Below, piece by piece: positions 44,270 to 53,779 of a stretch of 64,000 nt of DNA (within the stretch, counting starts at the first letter, position 1; each line of letters starts with the position of its first letter). This DNA comes from JAOBAU01 sp034667465. Its GTDB lineage: Bacteria > Acidobacteriota > Thermoanaerobaculia > Gp7-AA8. A program made the position numbers and the translations under genes. The DNA is taken from assembly GCA_034667465.1 (NCBI GenBank), contig JAXDJV010000024.1, positions 186,001-250,000 on the forward strand, written 5' to 3'. The notes beneath the pieces are model-generated. The model did not search any database. It worked only from the letters and a program-made list of their open reading frames with translations, and was not told the origin of the DNA.

Positions 44270-46837
44270 TCAGCGCTTTTTCTTCGCCGGCTCCGCCGGA
44301 TGAAGCGCCAGCACCGCGCCGTCGATTTTGCTGTCGATCGTCCGATACGGGCGAACGCGCAACAGCCACGCACGGCCGTCGCGGTCTCTGACGTCGATCT
44401 GCTGCATCTCGAGGCTGTCGACGACCGACGTGATCACGGAATCGAGCGACGCGAGATCGATGCTCGCGCGAACGTCGCTCATCAAACGGCCGACGTCGGA
44501 CGGCACGAGATTCAGCAATCGCTGCGCGCCGGGGCTGAACCGGCGAATGCGGCGATCGCTGCTCAGCATCACGATCGGGATGTCGACCGACGCGAGCAGA
44601 TTCTGCAAATCGTTGTTCACCTCCGCGAGCTCGATGTTGCTCGACGCCAGCTCTTCATTCAACGTCGTCAGCTCTTCGTTGGTCGATTGCAGCTCTTCCT
44701 TCGCGGTCTCCACTTCCTCGATCGTGCTTTGCAGCTCTTCGTTACTCGACTGAATCTCTTCGTTCGCCGAGCGGAGCTCCTCGTTCATCGCTTCCTGCTC
44801 TTCGATGATCGACTGCAGATACTCGCGCGTCGCGTCGAGCTCGCGCCTGAGCCGCGCCACCTGACGCGGATCGGAAGTCGTTTCCTTTTTGCCTTTCGCG
44901 GCTCCCTTCCCTCTCACCTTTTCGACGAGCGGATCGTGCCGGACGTCTTCGAACAGCACGAGAAAGAAACGCTCCTGCGTGCCTGACATGAACGGCACGA
45001 CTTCGATGTCGACCAGGGGCGAGCCGATGTCGTTCGTCACGTGGACGCCGGTTCGCCGAACCGGCACGTCGCGTTTGCGCGCATCGCTGATGGCAGCACG
45101 AACGTCGGCGAACAATCCCTCGCGCAGCATCTTCAGCAGATTGAAGCTGGGGCGTCCGGGCGCGGGCGCGAGGAAGTCGCTGGTGCGTCCGCGAAACTGG
45201 AGAATCTCCATCGCGTCGTTGACCAGCACGCCGGGCGGCGAGTAACGGGAGAGCAGCGCTTTGTCTGCATCGCGCAGCACGCTGTTGGCCGCGGTCGTCA
45301 AATCATCATCCATCGGTCTTGTCTCCGCCGGTTCGCGTGTCGTGGCCGGTGTGAAGTCGACCGGTACGCGCGCGAACGACGATTTTTTCTGATAGATCCT
45401 GTGGCGCCGGTCGACGACGCCGAACAGCTCGGCGTGACTGCCGACCGTCTCCGAGCTGCCGAGCAGCAGGTAGCCTTCGGGCCGCAGAGAGTAGTGAAAG
45501 ATCGCCATCGCTTTTCGCTGCAGCAGCGCGCCGAGATAGATCATGACGTTGCGGCAGCTGACGAGATCGAGTCGCGAGAACGGCGGATCCTTGGTGAGGT
45601 TCTGCCGCGCGAAAATGCAGCAGTCGCGCACCGGCCGTACGACGCGATAGCCGCCTTCGACTTTCGTGAAGAAACGCCGCAGGCGCTCGGGCGAAATCTC
45701 TTCGACAATGCTCTCCGGATACGTTCCGGCGCGCGCGAAGTCGATCGACGCGTCGCTGACATCGGTACCGAAGATCTGCACCGGACAATGAAACCCGGGC
45801 TCACCGGCGGCGACCTCGAGCAGCGCAATCGCAAACGAATACGCTTCTTCGCCGGTCGCGCAGCCGGGAACCCAGACGCGAACCGGATTGCCGTCTGCAT
45901 GGCTCTTCAGCAGCGCCGGCAGAAGGTCGTGTTTCAGCGCTTCGAACACTTCCGGATCGCGGAAGAAGCTGGTGACGCGAATGAGGATGTCGCTGTAAAG
46001 CAGCTCGACTTCTTTCGAGTCGTTCTGCAGCAACGCAATGTACGCGGCGAGCGAATCGACTTTGTGCAACGCCATGCGGCGGCGGATGCGACGCTCGACG
46101 GTCGTCGCTTTGTAATGGCTGAAGTCGAGATCGTGCGAGGCATCGACGAGCGCGAAGATCTGCTGCAGATCGCGATCGGTGAATTGCGGCGACCCCTCGC
46201 TGTCGTCGGCCATGTAGGCATGACGGGCGATGCGCACGAGCTCGCGCGCGATCTCGGCTGGCGGCAGCACGTAGTCGGGACTGCCGGCGCTGCGCGGCAT
46301 GCTGTCGAAGCTGGCGCTCGCGTCCTGCGCGAAAACGATTCCGCCGGCGGCGGCGATCGTCTGCGCACCGAGCGCACCGTCGGAAAGCGCGCCGGACAAA
46401 ATCACGCCGATGGCGCGGCTGCCGCAATCCGTCGCGAGCGAACTGAACAGCACATCGATCGGCGAGCCTTCCTGCGCGCGAATCGGCGAGAGCTGAATCA
46501 CGCCGTCGACCACGGTCACTTCGGAATCGGCCGGTGCGACGTAAATCCGATTGATGGCGAGCTTTTCGCCGGCGACCGCAAGCGCGACCGGCATCGTCGT
46601 CGCGCGCGCAAGAATCGGCACGAGCGCGCCGGTGCGGCGCGGATTCTGATGCAGCACGAAGATGATCGAGAAGCCGGGATCGTCGGGGACGCCGCGCAGC
46701 AGAGACGTGAACGCTTCGATGCCGCCGGCCGAGGCGCCGACGCCGACGGTCGGGAATCGGTGCAGCGGCTTCGCCGACGCGCCAGCCTGCGGCGCTTCCG
46801 TGACGTTGCTCCGCGTTCCTTTGACCGTCCGGGGCAT
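44270..46837 (-). CDS. CheB-CheR-PAS fusion without kinase module
   Basis: The 855-residue protein repeats the front half of the 28382 protein. CheB-like (about 28-205: GVGASAGGIEAF, F-V-L-H-Q-N-P, ILSGALSDGALG), CheR (about 220-480: WVPGCATGEEAYSFAI, LVSCRNVMIYL), a PAS-like part, a Glu-rich coiled coil (about 680-770, N-E-E-L repeats) and a final PAS (VDIPIVMLSSDRRIRRF). It stops there with a Lys-rich tail: no HisKA, HATPase or receiver. Its ATG 46837 is 61 bases from the divergent CheB gene. It could methylate and demethylate an unidentified receptor or act as a scaffold. Confidence 0.88.
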   Translation of the reverse strand: MPRTVKGTRSNVTEAPQAGASAKPLHRFPTVGVGASAGGIEAFTSLLRGVPDDPGFSIIFVLHQNPRRTGALVPILARATTMPVALAVAGEKLAINRIYVAPADSEVTVVDGVIQLSPIRAQEGSPIDVLFSSLATDCGSRAIGVILSGALSDGALGAQTIAAAGGIVFAQDASASFDSMPRSAGSPDYVLPPAEIARELVRIARHAYMADDSEGSPQFTDRDLQQIFALVDASHDLDFSHYKATTVERRIRRRMALHKVDSLAAYIALLQNDSKEVELLYSDILIRVTSFFRDPEVFEALKHDLLPALLKSHADGNPVRVWVPGCATGEEAYSFAIALLEVAAGEPGFHCPVQIFGTDVSDASIDFARAGTYPESIVEEISPERLRRFFTKVEGGYRVVRPVRDCCIFARQNLTKDPPFSRLDLVSCRNVMIYLGALLQRKAMAIFHYSLRPEGYLLLGSSETVGSHAELFGVVDRRHRIYQKKSSFARVPVDFTPATTREPAETRPMDDDLTTAANSVLRDADKALLSRYSPPGVLVNDAMEILQFRGRTSDFLAPAPGRPSFNLLKMLREGLFADVRAAISDARKRDVPVRRTGVHVTNDIGSPLVDIEVVPFMSGTQERFFLVLFEDVRHDPLVEKVRGKGAAKGKKETTSDPRQVARLRRELDATREYLQSIIEEQEAMNEELRSANEEIQSSNEELQSTIEEVETAKEELQSTNEELTTLNEELASSNIELAEVNNDLQNLLASVDIPIVMLSSDRRIRRFSPGAQRLLNLVPSDVGRLMSDVRASIDLASLDSVITSVVDSLEMQQIDVRDRDGRAWLLRVRPYRTIDSKIDGAVLALHPAEPAKKKR

Positions 46838-46898
46838 GGAGTTTCGCGCATTGTATCGGCTGGGCAATGCTCTTGCTTCGTTACAGCCGGAGCCTTTT

Positions 46899-47957
46899 GT
46901 GAAAGAGAACCGAATCGTCGTCATCGGCGCCTCGGCCGGCGGAGTCGAAGCGCTGACGACGATCGTCCGCGATCTGCCGGAAACGCTGGCCGCGCCGGTC
47001 TGCGTCGTGCTGCACGTTCCGCCCGATACGCCGAGTCTGCTGCCGACGATTCTGAGCCGGCGCGCGTCGCTCGACGTCGTCGCAGCGACGGACGGCGCGA
47101 AGCTCAAAGCGCGAACGATTTACGTCGCGCCGCCCGATCGCCATCTCGTCGTCGAAGACGGTTTCATCCGTCTCGCTCGCGGACCGCGCGAGAACCGGCA
47201 CCGGCCGGCGATCGACGTCACGTTTCGCAGCGCGGCGCTGGCGTATGGAGCGGGCGTGATCGGCGTCGTGCTGACCGGCAGTCTCGACGACGGCACCGCG
47301 GGGCTGCAGGCCATCAAACAGCGCGGCGGAATCGCGATCGTGCAGGATCCGGAGGACGCGATTTATCCGTCGATGCCGCGCAGCGCTATCGAACATGTCG
47401 AACCTGACACGATTGCGCCGTTGTCCGGGATCGCCGACGCAATCGTCGCCGCGGTTTCGGATAGAGCGCCGGCCGATCGCAAGTCACCGCACGACGCAGA
47501 GCTCGGAATGGAAAAACGGATCGCGGCGATGGACAGCGATGCGATGGCCGCCGACGAACGTCCGGGAACGCCGTCGGCGTATTCGTGTCCCGACTGCGGC
47601 GGTGTGCTGTGGGAGATCAGCCACGAAGGTTACGCGCGCTATCGCTGTCGCGTCGGCCACGCGCTCTCCCCCGAATGGCTCCTCGGCGCGCAAAACGACA
47701 AGGTCGAAGAGGCGCTCTGGACCGCGCTGAAAACGCTCGACGAACGTTCGCGATTGTCTCGTCGCCTGAGCATCGCGGAACGCGAGCGCGGACACGACTG
47801 GATGGCGCACCGCTTCGAGGAGCAGGAAGCGGACGCACGCAAACGAGCCGACGTCATTCGACGCTTTCTCGAATCGTCGCACGGCGATGTGCCGGTACAC
47901 GAAGAGCCGGAGGAATCAGAACCGCGTCGTCCAGCTCAAACGAATCGCGCGCGGTGA
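46899..47957 (+). CDS. CheB-type methylesterase with Cys-rich C-terminus
   Basis: The start is GTG 46899, with CGGAG upstream; an in-frame ATG at 46836 would overlap the divergent gene. The 352-residue protein has the methylesterase domain (S12 in VIGASAGGVEAL, H39 in V-V-L-H-V-P-P, D in VLTGSLDDGTAGL) but no receiver domain, so it is not controlled by the usual phosphorylation. Residues about 225-260 carry C-P-D-C-G-G and Y-R-C-R-V-G-H, a zinc-ribbon-like motif typical of this CheB subgroup, then a helical tail. It probably works with the divergent CheB-CheR protein. It overlaps the convergent TonB receptor gene by 42 bases. Confidence 0.85.
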   Translation: MKENRIVVIGASAGGVEALTTIVRDLPETLAAPVCVVLHVPPDTPSLLPTILSRRASLDVVAATDGAKLKARTIYVAPPDRHLVVEDGFIRLARGPRENRHRPAIDVTFRSAALAYGAGVIGVVLTGSLDDGTAGLQAIKQRGGIAIVQDPEDAIYPSMPRSAIEHVEPDTIAPLSGIADAIVAAVSDRAPADRKSPHDAELGMEKRIAAMDSDAMAADERPGTPSAYSCPDCGGVLWEISHEGYARYRCRVGHALSPEWLLGAQNDKVEEALWTALKTLDERSRLSRRLSIAERERGHDWMAHRFEEQEADARKRADVIRRFLESSHGDVPVHEEPEESEPRRPAQTNRAR

Positions 47958-50240
47958 GCCGGGCGTGATGTTCGTGTTGCTGTTCGCCGACGCGTAGTAA
48001 TTCGTGTCGAACAGATTCTCGACGTTCAACTGCGCGCGCAGACGATCGTTCAGCGTGCAGAAGATTCCGACGTCGACACGCGTGAAGCCCGGCACCGTCA
48101 CCGTGTTGTCGGTCGACGTGAAAATCTCGCCGCGATGAATGACGCCGACGCCGGCTCCCCATGCGGACGAGAAGTCGTATTTGTTCCAGAGAGAGAACGA
48201 GTGCTCGGGAAGTTGCGCGAGCCGCGCGCCGGCCTGCGCGGTGGGAGAAATGGAGCGGGTGATCTCACCATCCTGATATGCATACGCGCCGATCACGCTC
48301 CACGCGCGCGAGATGTTTCCGGCGGCGCTCAATTCGATGCCCTGCGTCCGCTGTCCATCGACGAGCGTCGTCAGCGACGGGTTGACCGGATCGGGAACGG
48401 CGACGTTGCCGCGATCGAGACGATAGAAGGCGGCGCTGACCTCGAACACTCGCGCGATCTCCCACTTCACGCCGGCTTCGTAGTTGCGGAACGTCTCCGG
48501 CTCGAGCGACGCGTTCGACAGACTGAGCGACGAGAGCTGCTCGCCCGCGCGCGGCTGATACGAAAGGCTGTAGCTCGCGTAAAGCGACACGGGCTCGACC
48601 GGCTTGTAAACGAGACCGAGCCGCGGCGAGAGCATGCCGTCGTTGCTGTTGAACGTCGTGTCGGTGCGGTGATTGAGGAAGCCGACGCGGAAGCTGTCGT
48701 AGCGCAATCCGGCAATGACCTGCAGCCGACTGGAAAGCGTGAGCTGATCCTGCGCGTAGATCGATGCGATGCGGGCCGTGCCGTGGTTGTCGGCATCGGT
48801 CGCATTCTGCCGAAAGGTCAGCGGAAGACTCGTCGTCGGATCGCTGAGCGGCGCGAAGACGCTCGTCACGTTCGAACCGACCGAGGTGAAGAAGCCGGTG
48901 TTGCGGAAGTTGTCGGTCACCTGCCGGCCGATCTCGACGCCCGCGAGAATCGTGTGCGCGACGCGGCCGGTCTGTTTCGAGACGACGAGATCGGTCTGAC
49001 TGAAGAGATTCTGCCGCTGCGTGGCGTTGTTGTATGCGGAGATGCTGACGTTGCGGCCGGACGCGTCGACGAGGCCGGGAAAAACGTTCTGATAGAACTT
49101 GTCGTAGTCGCCGTAGAAGAGACGGCTGCGCAATGAGACGCGGTCATTGAAACTGTGATCGATCGAGGTCGACAACGTGTTGACCGTTGCGCGCGAGTTG
49201 CTGAGGTCGGAGTTGCCGAAGAACGTCGAGGCGTCGGTCGCGACCGGTTTTCCGGCGAACGACGTGATACCGCGATCGGCCGTCCGATCGTCGTGAAAGT
49301 ATTCGTAGCCGGCCCGCAGCATCGTGTTCGGTCCGATCGCGAATGCGAACGTCGGATTGACTCCCTCCCGTTTCAGCCGCACGCCGTCGCGGTACGAACC
49401 GGAGTTTTCGTACATCGCGGTCACGCGCGCCGCAACGTTGTCGCCGAGGACCTGATCGAAGTCGCCGGTCAGCCGGCGGTCGTTCCACGATGCACCCTGC
49501 AGCGTCAGCTCGCGCACCGGTTTCCAGTCCGCCTGACGCGTCACGCGATTGAGCACGCCGCCGACGCCGCCGCGTCCGAAGATCATCGCGTTCGGCCCTT
49601 TCAACGCTTCGACGCGCTCGACGTTGTAGATGTCGCGGAAGTACTGCACGTCGTCGCGAACGCCATCGACGAAGAAATCGGAGGTCGAGCTGTTTCCGCG
49701 GAACACCGGTGTGTCGCGGTTTCCCTCACCCTGCGCGATGCCGATGCCGGGAACGTAGCGGACGACGTCACCGATGCTGCGCATCGTCTGCTGCGCGATT
49801 ACTTCGCGCGAGATCACGGTGACGGACTGCGGCACATCGCGCAGCGGCGTGTCGGTTTTCGTGGCGGTCGCGCTGCGCGTCGGAATCGGACGCGTGCCGA
49901 GGACGGTGATCTCTTCCGAAATGGTTCCGGTGTCGAGCACGACGCTGAGGTCGGACCTCGCGGCGTCGAGATGCATAGTGGCCGGCTTGAGATTCTTCGC
50001 GGTCACGTCAACCGATGCGGTTCCGGCCGGAACGTGGTCGAACGTGAATTTGCCGATCTCGTCGGCGCGCGTTTCGCGATCGGGATACGAGCGAACGTGC
50101 AGCACGACACGCGCTCCGGCGACCGCCTGGCCGGAGGAGTCGAAGACCATTCCGCTGAGCAAATGTTCCTGCGCCGCGCGAAGGGGCAACGCGGCAAAGC
50201 AGAGTGTGATGCAGATGGTGAAGATGTTGATGTATCGCAA
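47916..50240 (-). CDS. Siderophore-type TonB-dependent receptor
   Basis: The 774-residue outer-membrane protein has a signal peptide, an N-terminal carboxypeptidase-like beta domain (about 27-105: LSGMVFDSSGQAVAGARVVL), a TonB-box-like strand, and a plug typical of siderophore receptors: DTPLRDVPQSVTVISREVI, IGDVVRYVPGIGIAQGEGNR, V-F-R-G-N, F-F-V-D-G-V-R-D-D and VEALKGPNAMIFGRGGVGG. The barrel ends in Phe (W-T-T-R-F). It should import a ferric siderophore with TonB energy. A palindrome (50268-50284) 28 bases before the start resembles a Fur box, as expected for iron control. Confidence 0.92.
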   Translation of the reverse strand: MRYINIFTICITLCFAALPLRAAQEHLLSGMVFDSSGQAVAGARVVLHVRSYPDRETRADEIGKFTFDHVPAGTASVDVTAKNLKPATMHLDAARSDLSVVLDTGTISEEITVLGTRPIPTRSATATKTDTPLRDVPQSVTVISREVIAQQTMRSIGDVVRYVPGIGIAQGEGNRDTPVFRGNSSTSDFFVDGVRDDVQYFRDIYNVERVEALKGPNAMIFGRGGVGGVLNRVTRQADWKPVRELTLQGASWNDRRLTGDFDQVLGDNVAARVTAMYENSGSYRDGVRLKREGVNPTFAFAIGPNTMLRAGYEYFHDDRTADRGITSFAGKPVATDASTFFGNSDLSNSRATVNTLSTSIDHSFNDRVSLRSRLFYGDYDKFYQNVFPGLVDASGRNVSISAYNNATQRQNLFSQTDLVVSKQTGRVAHTILAGVEIGRQVTDNFRNTGFFTSVGSNVTSVFAPLSDPTTSLPLTFRQNATDADNHGTARIASIYAQDQLTLSSRLQVIAGLRYDSFRVGFLNHRTDTTFNSNDGMLSPRLGLVYKPVEPVSLYASYSLSYQPRAGEQLSSLSLSNASLEPETFRNYEAGVKWEIARVFEVSAAFYRLDRGNVAVPDPVNPSLTTLVDGQRTQGIELSAAGNISRAWSVIGAYAYQDGEITRSISPTAQAGARLAQLPEHSFSLWNKYDFSSAWGAGVGVIHRGEIFTSTDNTVTVPGFTRVDVGIFCTLNDRLRAQLNVENLFDTNYYASANSNTNITPGSPRAIRLSWTTRF

Positions 50241-50267
50241 AAAGCAGCTCCCGGAATCGTAACTGGA

Positions 50268-50284
50268 TTGAGACTCAGTCTCAA
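50268..50284. promoter_or_regulatory. Fur-like palindrome TTGAGACTCAGTCTCAA
   Basis: A perfect 8-1-8 palindrome. Compared with the 7-1-7 Fur core TGATAATnATTATCA it keeps TGA-A-T/A-T-TCA and replaces T4 by G and A6 by C, symmetrically. It lies 28 bases upstream of a siderophore-type receptor gene. The same half-site recurs at 50308-50313 (GTCTCA) and 50329-50334 (TGAGAC) as a spaced inverted pair. Which regulator binds is inferred from context. Confidence 0.6.
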
Positions 50285-50341
50285 CTGACGAGACGGATGT
50301 TTGCCTGGTCTCAATTGAAAGTCAATCCTGAGACTGACCGC

Positions 50342-52894
50342 TCACTCTTTGCCGAACGTTGCTTCGATCGACAGCTGAAACCGGCGCCCGAGTCCGGCGA
50401 TGGTCGGATTCAGGTACAGCGGCGAACGAATGTTCCCGACGTAGCCGCTGAAGTTGGGATGGTTGAAGACGTTGAACGCATCGAGCGACAAAGACAGTCC
50501 GTTCGCCTTCCCCATCGCCACCGGAAGCTCATGCGACCACTTCATGTCGACGGTGGAGAATCCCGATCCGCGCAGGCTGTTGCGGTCGACACCGGGCGGG
50601 CGCGCATTGGACAGACCGGTGTGAAAGAGATCCTCGCCGGCGGTCAGTGTGAATGGCGGCGCCGACGAGAACTTTCCGGACGCGCCGAATTTTCCCCAAT
50701 GACCGGCGTCGACGGTGGCAAGGATATTCAGCCGATGACGGACGTCGAAGTCGGTCGGTCCCCATTCTTTACCGGCCGGCGCGTATTGATTCGCCGGATA
50801 CCAGAAAATCCCCGCGGTGTTGCTGAGCGCGCGGCTGTATGTGTACTGCAGCTGTCCGCTGAGCTTCTTCCCGGCGCGTCCGCGCAGCGTCAATTCGAGC
50901 GCATCCGATTTCAGACGCCCGTCCGAACGAATTTGCTGAATGTGTCCGCGAGTTGGATCGGGGACGGCGCTGTAGTCGGGCGGCAGCGGTGCGTTGACGT
51001 CGACGGAGCGGAAGAGATGATGTCCGCGCGACGCGCGATAGCCGACGACCATCGACGCCGATTTCGACAATTGCCGCTCCACGCCGACGCTGTACTGGAA
51101 CGTGTAAGGGATCTGTACATCGGGCGAGAGCATTGTGGTGTTCGTCGGAACGTTTGCGAGTGAAACGCCGCCTGCGAAAGGATCGGGATAATTTGGATTG
51201 AGGATCGTGTAAGAGCGGAGCGTCTCTCCATTGTGTAAGAACAAACTTGCCACCGGCGCAACACCGGAGCGATCGTAAAAAAGACCACCGCCTGCGCGGA
51301 CGACGAGACTTCCGTCCTTGCGCGGCGCCCACGCCAGCGACGCGCGCGGCGAGAAGTTGTTGTGATCGTGAAAGAACGCCTGCCAGTCGTAGCGAAGGCC
51401 GACCGATACATGGAGGCTCGGCGAAACGGTGATTTGATCCTGGACGAACGCGCCGTATTCGCGCCACCAGAACGCGACGCGCGTCGTTCCCTGCTGCACC
51501 GTATATTCCGAGGGACGGCCGGCCTGATAATCGGCGAGCGTCAGAAAGGTGAACGTCCCGCCCTGATTGGTTCGGTCGTCGTAAACGCGGCGGTTGAGAT
51601 TCGGAATCTGCACTCCGACCTCGAGCGTCTGGTTCTTACGCGACAGCGTCACGATGTCGTTGAGCTTTCCACCCGACTCCGTGCGGAACAACGTCGACTG
51701 CGCACCGCCGGCCGCGAACGCATCGCGCACGATGATCGACGGCGCGGCGCTGACGCTGACCGTCGGCTCGCGATTCACTTCCACGGTTACCTGGAAGCGA
51801 TTGAATTGCGTCGCGCTCATCATCGAATTCAGCGTGAAGAACGCGTCGAACTCTCTGGAATGACGATCGACTGCCGCCTCCGGCAAAACCGTTCCGCCGA
51901 TTCCCTGCAGCAGTTCCGACGAACGTTCCCAGTTGAATTGCAGCGAGCTTCGCTGGCGCTCGTTCCAGTCGTGTGAAACGCGCGCCATCAGTTCCGTCCG
52001 CGTCGACGGCGCCGCGATGCTCTGATCGAAAGGACCGGCCGGCGTGACCGCGTGCACGACCGCGGCGGCGTCAGCAACCGATCGCGAGAACGAAAAGAGA
52101 AACGACGAGTCCTTGCTGTGCGGAACCGGTCCGCTCAGCAATCCTTCATACGACTGCCGTTCTTCGCGGCTCTTTTGCGGAGCGAAGTAGCCGCGCGTGG
52201 CCAGCTGCGAATTGCGGATCGCATAGTTGAACGAGCCGTGCAGATGACCGCCTCCCGGTTTCGTGATGACGTCGATCCGCCCGCGGCCGGGACGGCTCGA
52301 TTCGGCGGAGTACGGATCGTCATTGATCGTGATCTGCTGCACCGCTGACTTCGGCACCGTGGCGCGGCTCACTTCCATCCCGTCGACGGTGATCGTCGTG
52401 CCGCCGGTGGAGATCGACGCGGGATCGAGAAATTGCTGCAGCGCGCCGAGGTAGTCCTGATCGAACACCGGCAGCTGATCGAGGACTGCGGCGCTGACGC
52501 TCGTCTGATCGACGTTCGCGCCGGTATCGACGCTCGGCTTCGCATCGTCGGCGGTGACGTCGACACTTTCGCGAATGGCCTTGATCGAAAGCTGCAGCGC
52601 GAGCGGCTTCATCTCCACGCCGACTGTGATCGTGCGGTCGAGGACGTCGAAGCCGTCGCCGGCATCGACGCGAAGCCGATAGCGACCGGATGCGATTCGC
52701 GGCAGACGAAAGTTGCCGAGAGTGTCGGTGGTCGTCGTCGCCAGCGCAGCGCCGCGGCCGGCAGGAAGGAGCGCGATCGACGCGCCGGCCACCGCGGAAC
52801 CGGCGGGATCGGTGACGGTTCCCTGGATGTCGCTGAGCTGCGCGCTGACGGCGGTGGCTGAGAGCAGAAGTGTGAGGGTCAGTAGGAAACGCAA
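50342..52894 (-). CDS. TonB-dependent receptor with carboxypeptidase-like domain
   Basis: The 850-residue outer-membrane protein begins at TTG 52894 (no other in-frame start before a stop) with a signal peptide. A carboxypeptidase-like beta domain follows (about 20-100: IQGTVTDPAGSAVAGASIAL). The plug (about 120-230: LPVFDQDYLGALQQFLDP, V-D-G-M-E-V-S, GRGRIDVITKPGGGHLHG) and long barrel are of the OmpA-like/Oar-related group common in Acidobacteriota. The end is R-F-Q-L-S-I-E-A-T-F-G-K-E, lacking a terminal Phe. Substrate unknown. It reads on toward the siderophore receptor gene, 101 bases away, which has its own operator. Confidence 0.85.
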   Translation of the reverse strand: MRFLLTLTLLLSATAVSAQLSDIQGTVTDPAGSAVAGASIALLPAGRGAALATTTTDTLGNFRLPRIASGRYRLRVDAGDGFDVLDRTITVGVEMKPLALQLSIKAIRESVDVTADDAKPSVDTGANVDQTSVSAAVLDQLPVFDQDYLGALQQFLDPASISTGGTTITVDGMEVSRATVPKSAVQQITINDDPYSAESSRPGRGRIDVITKPGGGHLHGSFNYAIRNSQLATRGYFAPQKSREERQSYEGLLSGPVPHSKDSSFLFSFSRSVADAAAVVHAVTPAGPFDQSIAAPSTRTELMARVSHDWNERQRSSLQFNWERSSELLQGIGGTVLPEAAVDRHSREFDAFFTLNSMMSATQFNRFQVTVEVNREPTVSVSAAPSIIVRDAFAAGGAQSTLFRTESGGKLNDIVTLSRKNQTLEVGVQIPNLNRRVYDDRTNQGGTFTFLTLADYQAGRPSEYTVQQGTTRVAFWWREYGAFVQDQITVSPSLHVSVGLRYDWQAFFHDHNNFSPRASLAWAPRKDGSLVVRAGGGLFYDRSGVAPVASLFLHNGETLRSYTILNPNYPDPFAGGVSLANVPTNTTMLSPDVQIPYTFQYSVGVERQLSKSASMVVGYRASRGHHLFRSVDVNAPLPPDYSAVPDPTRGHIQQIRSDGRLKSDALELTLRGRAGKKLSGQLQYTYSRALSNTAGIFWYPANQYAPAGKEWGPTDFDVRHRLNILATVDAGHWGKFGASGKFSSAPPFTLTAGEDLFHTGLSNARPPGVDRNSLRGSGFSTVDMKWSHELPVAMGKANGLSLSLDAFNVFNHPNFSGYVGNIRSPLYLNPTIAGLGRRFQLSIEATFGKE

Positions 52895-52918
52895 GCCGCT
52901 CAGTATCGTTCGGCGTTG

Positions 52919-52958
52919 ATGAACGAAAGTTAAATTCGAGCGTTCAGGCTGCGTTCAT
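52919..52958. repeat. TGAACG/CGTTCA inverted motifs between divergent genes
   Basis: TGAACG (52919-52924) is followed by CGTTCA twice (52940-52945 and 52952-52957) in the 87-base gap between the TTG-started receptor and the divergent PAP2 gene. Such spaced half-sites could bind a dimeric regulator of both genes. Confidence 0.3.
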
Positions 52959-52981
52959 TTGCGAATTGATATCAGTCGCGA

Positions 52982-53779
52982 ATGAAACTCTTCGCGCTGG
53001 CTCTGCTCGGCTGCTTCGTCGTGACGGGAGTTGCCGTCGCCGAGGAACATCACCCGGTCACGGCGATCAAAAAAGAGATCATCCGCTACGGGCGAGACTT
53101 CAAGTGCATGACGCTCGCGCCGATCCACTGGGATCGCACAGCGTGGACTCACTTCGGCGAAGGCGTCGCCGCGGTCGCGGTGGTCTATGCCGCCGATCGG
53201 CCGCTCATGGACGCAGTGCAGGCGAACCGTTCGCACTTCTCCGATCAGTTCTCGCAGGTGATCACGCCGTTTGGAGCGCGACGCGCGGAGAACATCTCGG
53301 CGCTGATGATCGTCATCGGTGCATGGACGGGAGACGACCGGATGCGCGACGCCGGCCGCGATTCGCTCGAGTCGGAAGTGTGGGCCGGCGGAGTCGTCAC
53401 TCCCCTGCTCAAACGTTCGTTCGGACGCGCGCGACCGATTCAGGAAGAAGGAGCGGAGTCGTTTCATCCGCTCTCGAGCTCGTACGCGAGCTTCCCGTCC
53501 GGTCACGCGACGAACGCATTCGCGTTTGCGACCGCCATCGCCTCGCATTACGACAGCTGGGTCGTGCCGACAATCGTCTACTCCATCGCCTCGGGCGTCG
53601 CGATCTCGCGCGTCAACGATCGCGCGCATTTCGTTTCCGACGTGCTTGCCGGTGCACTGATCGGACGCGCCGTCGCGAAAGGAGTCGTGCATCGCCAGCA
53701 TGGCGCACCGATGTCGTGGACGGTGACGCCGTCGTGGAGCAACGGCACGACGTCGGTGATGATTCACATTCGCGGGTGA
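52982..53779 (+). CDS. PAP2-superfamily phosphatase, periplasmic
   Basis: The 265-residue protein has a signal peptide (to G-V-A-V-A-E) and the three PAP2 signature motifs: K-R-S-F-G-R-A-R-P, S-F-P-S-G-H-A, and S-R-V-N-D-R-A-H-F-V-S-D-V. Catalytic His residues are in PSGH and the last motif. Such enzymes remove phosphate from lipids (phosphatidic acid, undecaprenyl diphosphate) or soluble phosphates at the periplasmic face. It converges on a second PAP2 gene with a 16-base overlap. Confidence 0.88.
   Translation: MKLFALALLGCFVVTGVAVAEEHHPVTAIKKEIIRYGRDFKCMTLAPIHWDRTAWTHFGEGVAAVAVVYAADRPLMDAVQANRSHFSDQFSQVITPFGARRAENISALMIVIGAWTGDDRMRDAGRDSLESEVWAGGVVTPLLKRSFGRARPIQEEGAESFHPLSSSYASFPSGHATNAFAFATAIASHYDSWVVPTIVYSIASGVAISRVNDRAHFVSDVLAGALIGRAVAKGVVHRQHGAPMSWTVTPSWSNGTTSVMIHIRG

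Noticed and set aside
50308..50334. Second independent Fur box
   Set aside because: The half-sites are 15 bases apart, too far for one dimer site of the 7-1-7 type; kept only as a supporting repeat.
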